NCBI GenBank assembly: GCA_034002745.1 | Contig: JAVEZY010000004.1 | Coordinates: forward strand, 1-64,000 | Length of the DNA stretch: 64,000 nucleotides | Direction: 5' to 3' | Source of the DNA: JAITWN01 sp034002745 | GTDB taxonomy: Bacteria > Pseudomonadota > Gammaproteobacteria > SZUA-140 | Shown: positions 1 to 9,759 of the stretch, piece after piece | Position numbering within the stretch: the first letter of the stretch is position 1 | Layout of the letters: the number at the start of each line of letters is the position of its first letter | Made by a program: the position numbers and the translations under genes | Notes under the pieces: model-generated | The model's database searches: none | What the model saw: only the letters and a program-made list of their open reading frames with translations | Told to the model about the DNA's origin: nothing

Positions 1-376
1 CGAGCTCCCAGACCACGTCCTGCGCCGCCTGGCGATGCGGCGCATGCATGGCGATGACTACCTGCCCTACTTCGAGCGGTTCGATGCCGCGCGCACGCAG
101 ACCGCGGAGCAGCAGCTTGGGCGGAGGATTCGCGAGCCGGATTTCCTCGCGGCTGACCGGATCGAAGAGGATGGCGCCGTTCTCGGCCACGATGAGATCG
201 AACAGAGAGGCGCAGTCGCAGACTTTGAACAGATCATCGAGACACCGCCCGGTAATCAGGATGCTGCGCCTGCCCGAAGACCTGACCCGCCGCAGCGCGT
301 CCATCGCCTCGGGAAACACGCGATCGTCTGCAGCCAGCGTGCCGTCGTAATCCGTTACCAGCGCGAGATACCGCAT
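1..376 (-). CDS. HAD-superfamily (Cof/IIB-like) hydrolase, 3' part outside window
   Basis: The visible 125 residues form the N-terminal half of a HAD phosphatase. Motif I is DYDGTLA near residue 9, where D9 would be the nucleophile and D11 the acid/base. ITGR near residue 42 fits motif II, and VAENGAILFDP is typical of the IIB (Cof-like) cap group. The ATG at 376 is the best start; a GTG 24 bases upstream is in frame. The C-terminal motifs lie beyond base 1, so the substrate cannot be judged. The gene follows ispF on the same strand after about 150 bases. Family assignment is firm, function is open. Confidence 0.75.
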   Translation of the reverse strand, partial: MRYLALVTDYDGTLAADDRVFPEAMDALRRVRSSGRRSILITGRCLDDLFKVCDCASLFDLIVAENGAILFDPVSREEIRLANPPPKLLLRGLRARGIEPLEVGQVVIAMHAPHRQAAQDVVWEL

Positions 377-526
377 GTCATCCGGGCCCGGTCCGATCAC
401 ATATCCATGCGATCCACTATACCGGGTACGGAGTAATCGTCCAGATACTGCCGAAACAGGGGCCGGGAAGAGGCTTGTCCGGGATGAGTGAAGAAAGAAC
501 GGCCTGACTTGTCGCCTGCCGCGCAG

Positions 527-1003
527 CTAGGCCTGTCTGGTCAGCAAGACCACCGCATTCACCGCGATGCCTTCGCCGCGCCCGGTGAAACCCATGCCTT
601 CGGTGGTCGTCGCCTTGAGGTTGATGCGGTTCGTTTCGGTGTCCATGTCCTGCGCCAGGCAGGCGACCATGGCGGGAATGTGCGCGGACAGACGCGGACG
701 CTGGGCGATGATGGTGGCATCCACATTGCCGATGCCGTAGCCGCCCGCGCGTACCCGTTCCATCACCCGACGCAGCAGGATCCTGCTGTCGATGCCGGCG
801 TAGGCCTGGTCGCTGTCGGGAAACATCCCGCCGATATCGCCAAGTCCGAGCGCACCGAGCAGTGCGTCGCACAGCGCATGGATGAGCACGTCACCGTCGG
901 AGTGCGCAATCATGCCGGGGGCATCCGGAACGATCACGCCGCCCAGCACCAGTGGGCGCTCCGCGCCGAAGCGATGGGCATCGAAGCCGCATCCGATTCG
1001 CAT
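527..1003 (-). CDS. ispF: 2-C-methyl-D-erythritol 2,4-cyclodiphosphate synthase
   Basis: IspF cyclises CDP-methylerythritol 2-phosphate to MEcPP with release of CMP, in the cytosolic MEP isoprenoid pathway. The 158-residue product has the usual family length. Metal ligands D8 and H10 lie in GFDAHRF, AHSDGD starts near H33/H34, and the C-terminal signature ATTTEGMGFTGRGEGI is intact. The start lies one base after the ispD stop, so ispD and ispF are probably translationally coupled. This ftsB-ispD-ispF order is standard in gammaproteobacteria. Confidence 0.97.
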   Translation of the reverse strand: MRIGCGFDAHRFGAERPLVLGGVIVPDAPGMIAHSDGDVLIHALCDALLGALGLGDIGGMFPDSDQAYAGIDSRILLRRVMERVRAGGYGIGNVDATIIAQRPRLSAHIPAMVACLAQDMDTETNRINLKATTTEGMGFTGRGEGIAVNAVVLLTRQA

Positions 1004-1004
1004 A

Positions 1005-1745
1005 TCAGTAGTCTCCGTGCTCGTTGCGGCTCGCGAGCAGCATCTCCGCGAAGGCGAGATCGCCCGGCATCGTGATCTTTATGTTGTCGGCGGAGCCAGC
1101 GATCATGCGTGGGCGATGCCCGGCACGTTCCATGGCCGCCGCCTCGTCGGTGACCACGACCCCGTCCGCAATCGCCGCTTCCAGCGCCTCGGTCAACAGG
1201 CCGAGACGGAACATCTGCGGCGTCAGCGCGCGCCACACTCCGCGCCGATCCAGGGTGTCACACACGACGCCCTCTTCATCGACACGCTTGAGCGTATCGG
1301 CGACCGCGACGCCGAGCAGCCCGCCGGCCGGATGATCCTTCACCCCGGCGATGAGGCGGTCGAGGTCACGGCTGCGCAGGCAGGGGCGCGCAGCATCATG
1401 CACCAGGACCCAGTCCTCGGAACCTGCCTCGATGGCGAGCCGGCGCAACGCGTTGAGTACGGAGTGGCAGCGCTCCGCGCCGCCAGTGACCGTGATCAGG
1501 GGCTTGCCGCGAGGCGCGGACTGGTGTTCCCAGTACGCATCCTGTTCCGCGAGCGCGACCACGATGCCGCCGATCAGTGGATGGCGCCCGAAACGCTCGA
1601 GCACGTGGCGAATGACGGTCTTGCCGCCCAGGGGAAGGTATTGCTTCGGCCGGTCGGCAGCCATGCGTGTGCCGCCGCCCGCCGCGGGAATGACCGCCCA
1701 GCACGCTTCCTTCGGCGCGTGCGGGCTGCGCGTGCGTTCTGTCAT
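1005..1745 (-). CDS. ispD: 2-C-methyl-D-erythritol 4-phosphate cytidylyltransferase
   Basis: IspD transfers CMP from CTP to MEP, the step before IspE and IspF. The 246-residue protein shows the nucleotidyltransferase signature IPAAGGGTRMAADRPKQYL near residue 19 and VLVHDAARPCL in the middle, both diagnostic of IspD. The N-terminal extension before the glycine-rich loop is a little longer than in E. coli. It starts 16 bases after the ftsB stop and ends one base before ispF, so the three genes look like one transcript. Confidence 0.97.
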   Translation of the reverse strand: MTERTRSPHAPKEACWAVIPAAGGGTRMAADRPKQYLPLGGKTVIRHVLERFGRHPLIGGIVVALAEQDAYWEHQSAPRGKPLITVTGGAERCHSVLNALRRLAIEAGSEDWVLVHDAARPCLRSRDLDRLIAGVKDHPAGGLLGVAVADTLKRVDEEGVVCDTLDRRGVWRALTPQMFRLGLLTEALEAAIADGVVVTDEAAAMERAGHRPRMIAGSADNIKITMPGDLAFAEMLLASRNEHGDY

Positions 1746-1761
1746 CTGTCTGAGAAGTGGA

Positions 1762-2151
1762 TCAGCGTTCTACGGACTGAAAGAAGGTTTCGTCGCGGCG
1801 AATCATGCTCAGTTCGCGGCGTGCGCGCTCCTCGATCGCCGCCGCGCCTTCCTTGAGATCGAGGACCTCGGCATTCAACGCTTCGTTGCGTTCGCGCAGC
1901 GCCCCGTTCTCGATGCGCTGGGCTTCGATCTGATGGCCGAGCCGCCACAGCTCGCGCACACCGCCATCGCCCGCCCACAACCTGACCTGCAACAGAATCA
2001 GCAATAGCGACAGCAGCGCGATGCCGCCGCGCAGCCCCAGGCCGTTCAGCGCATCGGACCAGCGCGCGAACAGCGAAGCCCGGACCGGTCGCCCGCTGCG
2101 GCGCCGCTTCCTGTTCTTCGTCTTCTGTCCGCGCAGGGCGCCGGCGATCAC
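1762..2151 (-). CDS. ftsB: Cell division protein FtsB
   Basis: FtsB is a bitopic inner-membrane protein of the FtsQLB divisome subcomplex. The 129 residues contain a basic N-terminal tail, one membrane segment (IALLSLLLILLQVRLW, about 44-59), then a heptad-rich periplasmic part with ENGALRERNEAL and the family end motif EERARRELSMIRRDETFF. It is about 25 residues longer than E. coli FtsB, all at the basic N terminus. The start is a GTG, 9 bases after the eno stop; no good downstream in-frame start was found. The eno-ftsB-ispD order supports the call. Confidence 0.92.
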   Translation of the reverse strand: MIAGALRGQKTKNRKRRRSGRPVRASLFARWSDALNGLGLRGGIALLSLLLILLQVRLWAGDGGVRELWRLGHQIEAQRIENGALRERNEALNAEVLDLKEGAAAIEERARRELSMIRRDETFFQSVER

Positions 2152-2160
2152 GCCCGGGCC

Positions 2161-3453
<1,293 letters not shown>

Positions 3454-3591
3454 TCTTGTTCCTGTCTGCCACTGCTAGGGGGGTGCTATGGACTGGCCGA
3501 CGGTGCTGGTGTGGCGCCACGCACCCGCCGGCGCACAGTTTACGCTTTTCCGGCGCAACATTAAACGGCGTCAGGCGCTGGAACCAGCGTA

Positions 3592-3972
3592 TCAGCTCCC
3601 CTTGAGCACCCGGCGCAGCGCCGTTTCCAGTTGTCTGGCGGAAAACGGCTTCACCAGCACCGGCGTCGAGTGCCAGCGCCGGTCGAGTCCATCGGTACCG
3701 TATCCGGTGGAGAATACGATGGGCACACGTCGCGCGGCGAGGTGCTCGGCGACCGGATAGATCCGCTCACCGCCGACGTTGACATCGAGCAGAGCGACGT
3801 CGATTTCGGCCTCGGCCGCGAGCTTGTCCGCTTGAGACAGGGAGGATGCGGGCCCGACGACCCGGCAGCCCAGGGATTCGAGGAGGGTCTCCAGCAGCAG
3901 GGAGATCGCACCCTCGTCCTCGACGAGCATTACGCGAACCCCGGTGAGTTGCAGTCCGGTGTCCACCTTCAC
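3592..3972 (-). CDS. Single-domain response regulator receiver
   Basis: A stand-alone CheY-like receiver of 126 residues with no output domain. Acidic residues E18-D19-E20 form the metal pocket, D63 in ALLDVNVGG is the phospho-acceptor, S89 is the switch position, and K108 in VLVKPF is the conserved lysine. The start is taken as the GTG at 3972, because its GTGA overlaps the TGA of the upstream kinase; the open frame extends further but only as a shadow of the kinase gene. Receivers of this kind commonly pair with HWE/HisKA2 kinases. The output is unknown. Confidence 0.85.
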   Translation of the reverse strand: MKVDTGLQLTGVRVMLVEDEGAISLLLETLLESLGCRVVGPASSLSQADKLAAEAEIDVALLDVNVGGERIYPVAEHLAARRVPIVFSTGYGTDGLDRRWHSTPVLVKPFSARQLETALRRVLKGS

Positions 3973-5504
3973 GAAACCGCCGGGGCCTCGACCCTCAGCG
4001 GCAACTCCAGACGACAGCGCACGCCCTCGGCAGGATGCTCGTAGACCAGCCGCCCACCGAGCTGTCCTGTCACGTTGCGCTCGATGAGGCGCGAACCGAA
4101 ACCGCGGCGCGCGGGCGGACTGACGCGCGGACCATCGCGCTCTATCCAGTCCATCGCGAGCCAATTCACACCCTCCCGCGACTGGATCTCCCAGATCACC
4201 TCGACCAGACCATCGCTGTTGGACAGGGCGCCGTATTTGGCCGCGTTGGTCGCCAGTTCATGGAAGATCATGGCGAGGGCGAGCGCCGCCGGCGCGCCGA
4301 GCGGAACCTCGGTGCCGCGCACCCGAAAACGTGGCCTGCCCGCCTCGCGATAGGGCGCCAGTTCCTGGGACAGCAGCGATCCCAGCGTCGCGCCCGCCCA
4401 GTTGTGCCGCGCGAGCAACTCGTGTGCCCGACTGAGCGCCCCGAGGCGGGCCTCGAACAGCTCGTAGTGTGTGTCGCACTCGCCGTCACGCATGGTGAGC
4501 GCGGCAATCGACTGCACCGTCGCCAGCGCATTCTTGACCCGGTGATTGAGCTCGTTGATCAGCAGATGCAGGCGCTCCTCGGATTGCTTGCGGTGGGTGA
4601 TATCGACCAGGACATTCACCGCGCCCATCACTTCGCCGAAGTCGTTGCGCAGCAGCATCGGATAGGGGGTGCAAGGCACTCGGCGACCGTCAGGACGCTC
4701 GATCACCGTCTCGGTCCCGGTGACGCGCCGCCCTTCGCGCAGGCTCACGGCCAGCGGCGTTTCATCACGGTCCATCTCGCGTCCATCGGGCCAGCACAGG
4801 CGCCAACTGCCGCTGCAATCCCGACTGCCGAGTGCCGGGCGCACACCCCACAGGCGTACCGCAGCCTCGTTGAAGAACGTGATCCGTCCATCCGCGTCGG
4901 TGGTGTAAAGCGCGAGCGGCAGGGCCTCGAGCATCGAGCGAAAGTGGCGTTCCTGTGCACGGAGCATCGTGCGATGGCGCCTGAGCGCATCCTCCGCCTC
5001 CTTGCGTCCCGTGATGTCCTGGAAGCAGCTGATGGCACCGGTCAGCTGGCCGCGCGCGCTGCGCACGGGGTCGATGTTGACGACGCTGAAGACCCGGCGT
5101 CCATTCGGCCGCTCGATCCACATTTCGGCGTTGCGCAAGGGTTGCCCGTCGCGCAGCATCCGCGCCATCGGCGTATCGCGCGGCGCCATGGGGCTTCCAT
5201 CGGCGCGAAAAAGACGGAATGCGCCGCAGAACGTTTCCTGGTGCTCGCCAGGGCGCGGGCGACGGCCCCACAGGCTCATCGCAGCCTCGTTGAACCGCAG
5301 AATGTTGCCGTCCCGATCGGAGACGTATGCAGCGACAGGCAACAGATCTATGGCTTCCGCCGGCACGGCGGATTGCCTGGTGGTACCGGGAACGGCCGAC
5401 ATCAGACCGGTTCCCGGTCGGCGAAATGAAGCGTGTACATGACGGTCCTCCAGTGCACTCGGCCCTGCAGTGCCCGCCGCGGGCATCGATAAAGGAGGAT
5501 CCAT
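3969..5504 (-). CDS. PAS-PAS HWE-family sensor histidine kinase
   Basis: A 511-residue soluble kinase with no membrane segments or signal peptide. Two PAS domains (about 52-165 and 190-303), each with a FNEAA motif, precede the transmitter. The H-box is NELNHRVKNALATVQ with H321, the N-box region reads FHELATNAAKYGALS, and DWIERDG supplies the W-x-E that names the HWE family. The C terminus is a normal ATPase G-box region (RRGFGSRLIER). The start could be M35 instead. It overlaps the receiver gene by 4 bases, so the two should be co-translated. The signal is unknown; PAS could sense redox, light or a small ligand. Confidence 0.88.
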   Translation of the reverse strand: MDPPLSMPAAGTAGPSALEDRHVHASFRRPGTGLMSAVPGTTRQSAVPAEAIDLLPVAAYVSDRDGNILRFNEAAMSLWGRRPRPGEHQETFCGAFRLFRADGSPMAPRDTPMARMLRDGQPLRNAEMWIERPNGRRVFSVVNIDPVRSARGQLTGAISCFQDITGRKEAEDALRRHRTMLRAQERHFRSMLEALPLALYTTDADGRITFFNEAAVRLWGVRPALGSRDCSGSWRLCWPDGREMDRDETPLAVSLREGRRVTGTETVIERPDGRRVPCTPYPMLLRNDFGEVMGAVNVLVDITHRKQSEERLHLLINELNHRVKNALATVQSIAALTMRDGECDTHYELFEARLGALSRAHELLARHNWAGATLGSLLSQELAPYREAGRPRFRVRGTEVPLGAPAALALAMIFHELATNAAKYGALSNSDGLVEVIWEIQSREGVNWLAMDWIERDGPRVSPPARRGFGSRLIERNVTGQLGGRLVYEHPAEGVRCRLELPLRVEAPAVS

Positions 5505-5585
5505 CCTGGAACATCCAGTGCAGAGCGAATCGACGGGCGATTATAGCCTGATCGATCGATCGCACACGTCCGGTGGATTACGTAG

Positions 5586-5707
5586 GGAAGGCGGGTAAGG
5601 CAGAGGAAAAAGGACAGAGAAAAAGGAGAAAAAGAGGATATGTGGACTGGTCTGCTGCCACCCGGATCGCATTCCCCATTCATCTTTCCGTTTTTTTCTC
5701 CGTTCCT
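5586..5707. repeat. Purine-arm/pyrimidine-arm intergenic element 1
   Basis: A nearly pure purine tract (5586-5639) is followed by a pyrimidine tract (5682-5707) that is roughly complementary to it. It directly follows the kdsA stop on the minus strand, where the transcript would show a purine arm and then a long U/C-rich arm. It may act as a terminator. Similar elements occur elsewhere in the window. Confidence 0.5.
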
Positions 5708-6546
5708 CAGACCCCCGACAGATCCTCGCTGAAACCGCGTCGTTTCACGACGCCGTCGAGCTCTATCAGGGTTTCGAGCAATTCCGCCATGCGGTCGAGC
5801 GGCCAGGCATTGGGGCCATCGCTGAGCGCGCGCTCGGGATCGGGATGGGTTTCCATGAACAGGCCGGAAATGCCACTGGCAACGGCTGCGCGCGCAAGCA
5901 CCGGAACGAACTCACGTTGCCCGCCGGAAGATGTCCCTCTTCCGCCCGGCTGCTGCACCGAATGGGTGGCATCGAACACGACCGGGCAGCCGGTCTCTCG
6001 CATCACCACCAGGGAGCGCATGTCGGAAACGAGCGTGTTGTAACCAAAAGAAGCGCCGCGCTCGCATACCATGATCTGCGAGTTGCCGGTCTCGCGCGCC
6101 TTGTCCACCACATGCTTCATGTCCCAGGGGGCGAGGAACTGTCCCTTCTTGATGTTGACCGGCAGGCCGGCGGCGGCGACGGACCGGATGAAGTTGGTCT
6201 GGCGGCACAGGAAAGCCGGCGTCTGCAATACATCCACGACGGCGGCGACTTCATCTATCGGCGTATCCTCGTGCACGTCGGTAAGCACCGGCACGCCGAT
6301 CTCGTTTCGCACCCGCTCCAGAATGGCGAGCCCCTCGTCCAGCCCGGGACCGCGGAAGCTCTTGCTCGAACTGCGGTTCGCCTTGTCGAACGACGATTTG
6401 TAGATGAACGGTATGCCAAGGCTGGAGGTGAGTTCGTGCAGCGCGCCGGCGGTATCGAGCGCCAGCTGCGCGCTCTCGATGACGCAGGGACCGGCGATCA
6501 GAAACAGCCGCCGGTCCAGGCCGACATTGAAGCCGCACAGCTTCAT
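5707..6546 (-). CDS. kdsA: 3-deoxy-8-phosphooctulonate synthase (Kdo8P synthase), metal-type
   Basis: KdsA condenses arabinose 5-phosphate with PEP to give Kdo 8-phosphate for lipopolysaccharide. The 279 residues include IAGPCVIES, KSSFDKANRS, the RGPGLDEG loop and METHPDPERALSDGPNAWPL. Cysteine 21 in AGPC sits where the metal-independent E. coli enzyme has asparagine, and the His, Glu and Asp partners (DATHSV, METHPD, ALSDG) are present, so this should be a metal-dependent enzyme. Its ATG overlaps the pyrG stop (ATGA). The family is certain; the metal class is inferred from the residue. Confidence 0.96.
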   Translation of the reverse strand: MKLCGFNVGLDRRLFLIAGPCVIESAQLALDTAGALHELTSSLGIPFIYKSSFDKANRSSSKSFRGPGLDEGLAILERVRNEIGVPVLTDVHEDTPIDEVAAVVDVLQTPAFLCRQTNFIRSVAAAGLPVNIKKGQFLAPWDMKHVVDKARETGNSQIMVCERGASFGYNTLVSDMRSLVVMRETGCPVVFDATHSVQQPGGRGTSSGGQREFVPVLARAAVASGISGLFMETHPDPERALSDGPNAWPLDRMAELLETLIELDGVVKRRGFSEDLSGV

Positions 6547-8180
6547 GACGCTTCCTGCCGCGCGCGCTGGGCGCGGGCTGCAGCGATGAAGCCCGAGAAC
6601 AGCGGATGTCCGTCACGCGGATTCGAGGTGAACTCGGGGTGGAACTGGCAGGCAACGAACCAGGGATGATCCGGCAGTTCCACGACCTCGACCAGTTGCC
6701 CGTCGACCGAACGTCCGGCGATGCTCAGCCCCGCCCCTTCGAGCGCTTCCACGTAACGCGGATTGACCTCGTAGCGGTGGCGGTGCCGCTCGGAAATGGT
6801 GTCCGCACCGTACAGTTTGCGCGTCAGCGAATCGCGGGCGAGCGCACACTGCTGCGCACCAACGCGCATGGTACCGCCGAGATCCGAGCCCTGGGAACGG
6901 CGCTCGACCTCGCCCGCGGCAGTCGTCCATTCGGTCACCAGAGCGATCACGGGGTGCGGCGCATCGGCGCGGAATTCGGTGCTGTGCGCGCCGTCGAGGC
7001 CGGCACAGTTACGGGCGTACTCGATCACCGCCACCTGCATGCCGAGGCAGATACCGAGGTACGGAATCCGGCGCTCGCGCGCGAACCTGACTGCCAGGAT
7101 CTTGCCCTCGATGCCACGCTCCCCGAAACCGCCGGGCACCAGAATGGCGTCCGCGCCCTCCAGCATGCCCGTGCCTTCGCGCTCGATCTGTTCCGCATCG
7201 ATGTAGTGGATGCGCACCCGGGTACCCGTCTGGATGCCGGCATGGATCAGCGCTTCGGACAGCGACTTGTAGGCTTCGGTTAGGTCGGTGTACTTGCCCA
7301 CCAGAGCGACAGTGGCCTCTCCGCTGGGATTCTCCAGCCGATCGACGATATCGCGCCAGGCGCTGAGGTCCGCGGTCGGCGCATCCAGGCGCAGCTTGTC
7401 GGTGACGATGGTGTCCAGGCCCTGCTGATGGAAGAACAGCGGAATCTTGTAGATGCTGTCCACATCCACCGCCGAGATGACGGCCCGTTCCTCGACATTG
7501 GTGAACAGCGCGATCTTGCGCTTTTCATCCGCCGGCAGGGGGCGGTCGCTGCGGCAGACCAGCACGTCGGGCTGGATGCCGATGGAGCGCAGTTCCTTGA
7601 CCGAGTGCTGGGTCGGCTTGGTCTTGAGCTCTCCCGCCGTCGGAATGTATGGCAGCAGCGTCAGGTGCATGTACAGGGTGTTGTCGTGGCCGAGCTCGAT
7701 GCCGAGCTGGCGGATCGCCTCGAGGAACGGCAGCGATTCGATGTCGCCCACCGTGCCGCCGATCTCCACCAGCGCCACATCGGCGCCTTCCGCACCGGCC
7801 TTGATGCACCCCTTGATCTCGTCGGTGATATGCGGGATCACCTGCACGGTGGCGCCCAGATAGTCGCCGCGGCGCTCCTTGGCGATGACGCTGGCGTAGA
7901 TCCTTCCGGTGGTGTAGTTGTTGCGCCGCGTCATGCGCGCACGCACGAAGCGCTCGTAGTGACCGAGGTCGAGATCGGTTTCGGCGCCGTCATCGGTTAC
8001 GAACACCTCACCATGCTGAAACGGGCTCATGGTGCCCGGATCGACATTGATGTAGGGGTCGAGCTTGATCAGAGTGATCTTGAGGCCGCGAGCCTCGAGG
8101 ATGGTGCCCAGACATGCCGAAGCAATGCCCTTGCCCAGGGAGGAAACCACACCGCCGGTGACGAAAATGTACTTGGTCAT
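6543..8180 (-). CDS. pyrG: CTP synthase
   Basis: PyrG makes CTP from UTP with ATP and glutamine. The start is the ATG at 8180, preceded by CCAGGA; this gives 545 residues, the same length as E. coli. A frame extension 12 codons upstream is not needed. The synthetase domain begins MTKYIFVTGGVVSSLGKG. The class I glutaminase domain has GICLGMQ with the nucleophile cysteine and the FHPEFTSNP end with the catalytic His and Glu. It is coupled to kdsA. Its usual upstream neighbour tilS is 34 kb away here. Confidence 0.98.
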   Translation of the reverse strand: MTKYIFVTGGVVSSLGKGIASACLGTILEARGLKITLIKLDPYINVDPGTMSPFQHGEVFVTDDGAETDLDLGHYERFVRARMTRRNNYTTGRIYASVIAKERRGDYLGATVQVIPHITDEIKGCIKAGAEGADVALVEIGGTVGDIESLPFLEAIRQLGIELGHDNTLYMHLTLLPYIPTAGELKTKPTQHSVKELRSIGIQPDVLVCRSDRPLPADEKRKIALFTNVEERAVISAVDVDSIYKIPLFFHQQGLDTIVTDKLRLDAPTADLSAWRDIVDRLENPSGEATVALVGKYTDLTEAYKSLSEALIHAGIQTGTRVRIHYIDAEQIEREGTGMLEGADAILVPGGFGERGIEGKILAVRFARERRIPYLGICLGMQVAVIEYARNCAGLDGAHSTEFRADAPHPVIALVTEWTTAAGEVERRSQGSDLGGTMRVGAQQCALARDSLTRKLYGADTISERHRHRYEVNPRYVEALEGAGLSIAGRSVDGQLVEVVELPDHPWFVACQFHPEFTSNPRDGHPLFSGFIAAARAQRARQEAS

Positions 8181-8469
8181 GAATCCTGGATGTTGAGTAG
8201 ATTCGATGGTGCCCAAAAACGAAAAGCGGCCATCGACGCCGCCGTTCGCCGCAGCGCATCGCTAAACGCCACGTCCGCTGACAAGGTACCAGAACGCCCA
8301 AGGGGGCTCAAACGGAAAAGCCGCACGATCGCCCGCCCCCATCCTGGCGGGCGTGTCATCCGAACGGACAGACCGCGGTTCGAAACGGTGGGGAGAGAAT
8401 TCAGCACCAGCGTCGACCGTTCATCAAGCGACGTGGCCTGAACGATGAGAATGCGGATACGGAGAAACG

Positions 8470-8502
8470 AAAAAGCCCTCTCCTCCTCGCGGAGGAGAGG
8501 GC
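8470..8502 (-). terminator. Rho-independent terminator, minus strand
   Basis: A perfect 12-bp stem (8475-8486 with 8491-8502) and a 4-base loop are followed on the minus strand by TTTTT. It would insulate pyrG from minus-strand transcription coming from the EamA gene. The stem sequence with the adjoining GGGTGAGG also resembles common proteobacterial REP-like hairpins. Confidence 0.75.
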
Positions 8503-8598
8503 CGGGTGAGGTGGACCCAGGATCCACCCCCGTCCCCCCTTGAAATTCCAGGGCTTGCGCCGGCCGACCGAACTCACCTGAAGCCGCGCGCTGCCGAT
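8470..8598 (-). ncRNA. Candidate structured small RNA (weak)
   Basis: A minus-strand TATAAT at 8610-8605 would start a transcript near 8598 that runs into the intrinsic terminator ending at 8470, giving about 130 nt. Inside, GGTGAG near the 5' end can pair with CTCACC ahead of the terminator, and GGTGGA/TCCACC forms an inner hairpin. There is no good -35 hexamer and I recognise no known family. It could equally be the trailer of a longer EamA transcript or a REP-like repeat. Confidence 0.25.
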
Positions 8599-8776
8599 GA
8601 GCGCATTATACGCCCGAATCCATGACGAAGGCCACCTTTCAATACGCAATCCTACGCATGCCGCGTCCGACTCCAGCGACCGCGTAAACAGCCGGAAGCG
8701 CGAGCCGTCGATCCATGGAAAATAAGGCGCTGAACCCGCTTGGCAGACCGCGATGTGACCGCGGCGCCGCGACCTG

Positions 8777-9676
8777 CTAGGAGGGGTGTATCACCCTTCC
8801 GTCGCCCACATCCACGAACTGGTCCCTGGCAACGATCCATGCCGCCACCAGGATCAGCGCGCCGCCCGCCCACTCGTTGAGCCGGACATGCTCGTCGGTC
8901 AGCCACTGGGCGGACGCGGCGCCGATCACCAGTTCGAACAACAGGATCACCGCGGCGCGATGCGCCGGCATCTGCGTCATACCGTAGATCACGGCGAAGG
9001 TCATGAACACCATGCCGAACACGCCCAGCGCGACGGCGCCTGCCACCGCCCCGGCCGCCTGTGGTGGCGCCATTCCGCCAACGAGCAACCAGGCGCCCGC
9101 GACGAGCACCACGCCCAGCCAGCCCACCACGCACTTGTCCCACACCGGAACCTCGTGCAGCCAGCGCACGGTCACGTTGCTGAGCGCGAACGCGATGCCC
9201 GAACTGAGCGCCAGCCAGTCCGCGGCGCCGCTCGGCAGCGGCAATCCGGTCGCCGGATCCCACAGCATCACCATGGCGCCGGTGAATGCCAGCGCCATGG
9301 TAAGACCTGCGGATTTCGACAGCACCTCACCGAGCATCAGCCGCGCCAGCAGCACTGTCCATAGCGGCGCCAGATAGAACAGCAGCAGCACGCGGACCAC
9401 ATTGCCCTCGAGCATGGCGACGATGAAGGACACGTTGCACCAGCCGCTGGCGACCGCCAGCAGCACCAGGCCAGCGGTGGGACGCGGCGAGGAGCGACGC
9501 AGCGCCAGGACCGCCAGCCCCACCAGGACGGCCGCACCGTAGATGATCAGCGCGCTCCATGGCCCGGACAGCCCCTGGTCCTCCAGAAGGCGCAGCGGAT
9601 ACCAGACCACGCCCCAGAATAAGGCCCCCAGCAGCAGGGAGAAGACCGGCAGCACGCCGATCGGTTTGGTTGTCAT
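8777..9676 (-). CDS. EamA/DMT-family transporter
   Basis: A 299-residue inner-membrane protein with about ten hydrophobic segments arranged as two EamA repeats. The first begins VFSLLLGALFWGVVWYPLR and the second after about residue 150 (DWLALSSGIAFALSNVTVRW). EamA proteins are drug/metabolite exporters or permeases; the substrate cannot be read from the sequence. An AGGGAAG site precedes the ATG. It is transcribed away from dapC across an 83-base gap. Confidence 0.88.
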   Translation of the reverse strand: MTTKPIGVLPVFSLLLGALFWGVVWYPLRLLEDQGLSGPWSALIIYGAAVLVGLAVLALRRSSPRPTAGLVLLAVASGWCNVSFIVAMLEGNVVRVLLLFYLAPLWTVLLARLMLGEVLSKSAGLTMALAFTGAMVMLWDPATGLPLPSGAADWLALSSGIAFALSNVTVRWLHEVPVWDKCVVGWLGVVLVAGAWLLVGGMAPPQAAGAVAGAVALGVFGMVFMTFAVIYGMTQMPAHRAAVILLFELVIGAASAQWLTDEHVRLNEWAGGALILVAAWIVARDQFVDVGDGRVIHPS

Positions 9677-9695
9677 CGCTTCTTCCCTTTATACT
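9666..9695 (+). promoter_or_regulatory. Possible sigma-70 promoter for dapC
   Basis: TTGGTT (9666-9671) and TATACT (9690-9695) lie 18 bases apart in the divergent gap, with transcription starting near 9702. The -35 is a moderate match only. Confidence 0.35.
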
Positions 9696-9759
9696 GTTCC
9701 ACCCCGGCGCGCCCGGGCCAGCGAAAGATGAGTCGGGCGCGCGAGTTTGCGGAGTATAA

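Larger units (their letters stand above)
8181..8776. other. Long non-coding stretch between pyrG and the EamA gene
   Basis: About 600 bases with no convincing protein. It holds the pyrG leader, a strong minus-strand intrinsic terminator at 8470-8502, and upstream of that a perfect minus-strand TATAAT (8610 to 8605) with further inverted repeats between. All frames here look like chance. Confidence 0.6.
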
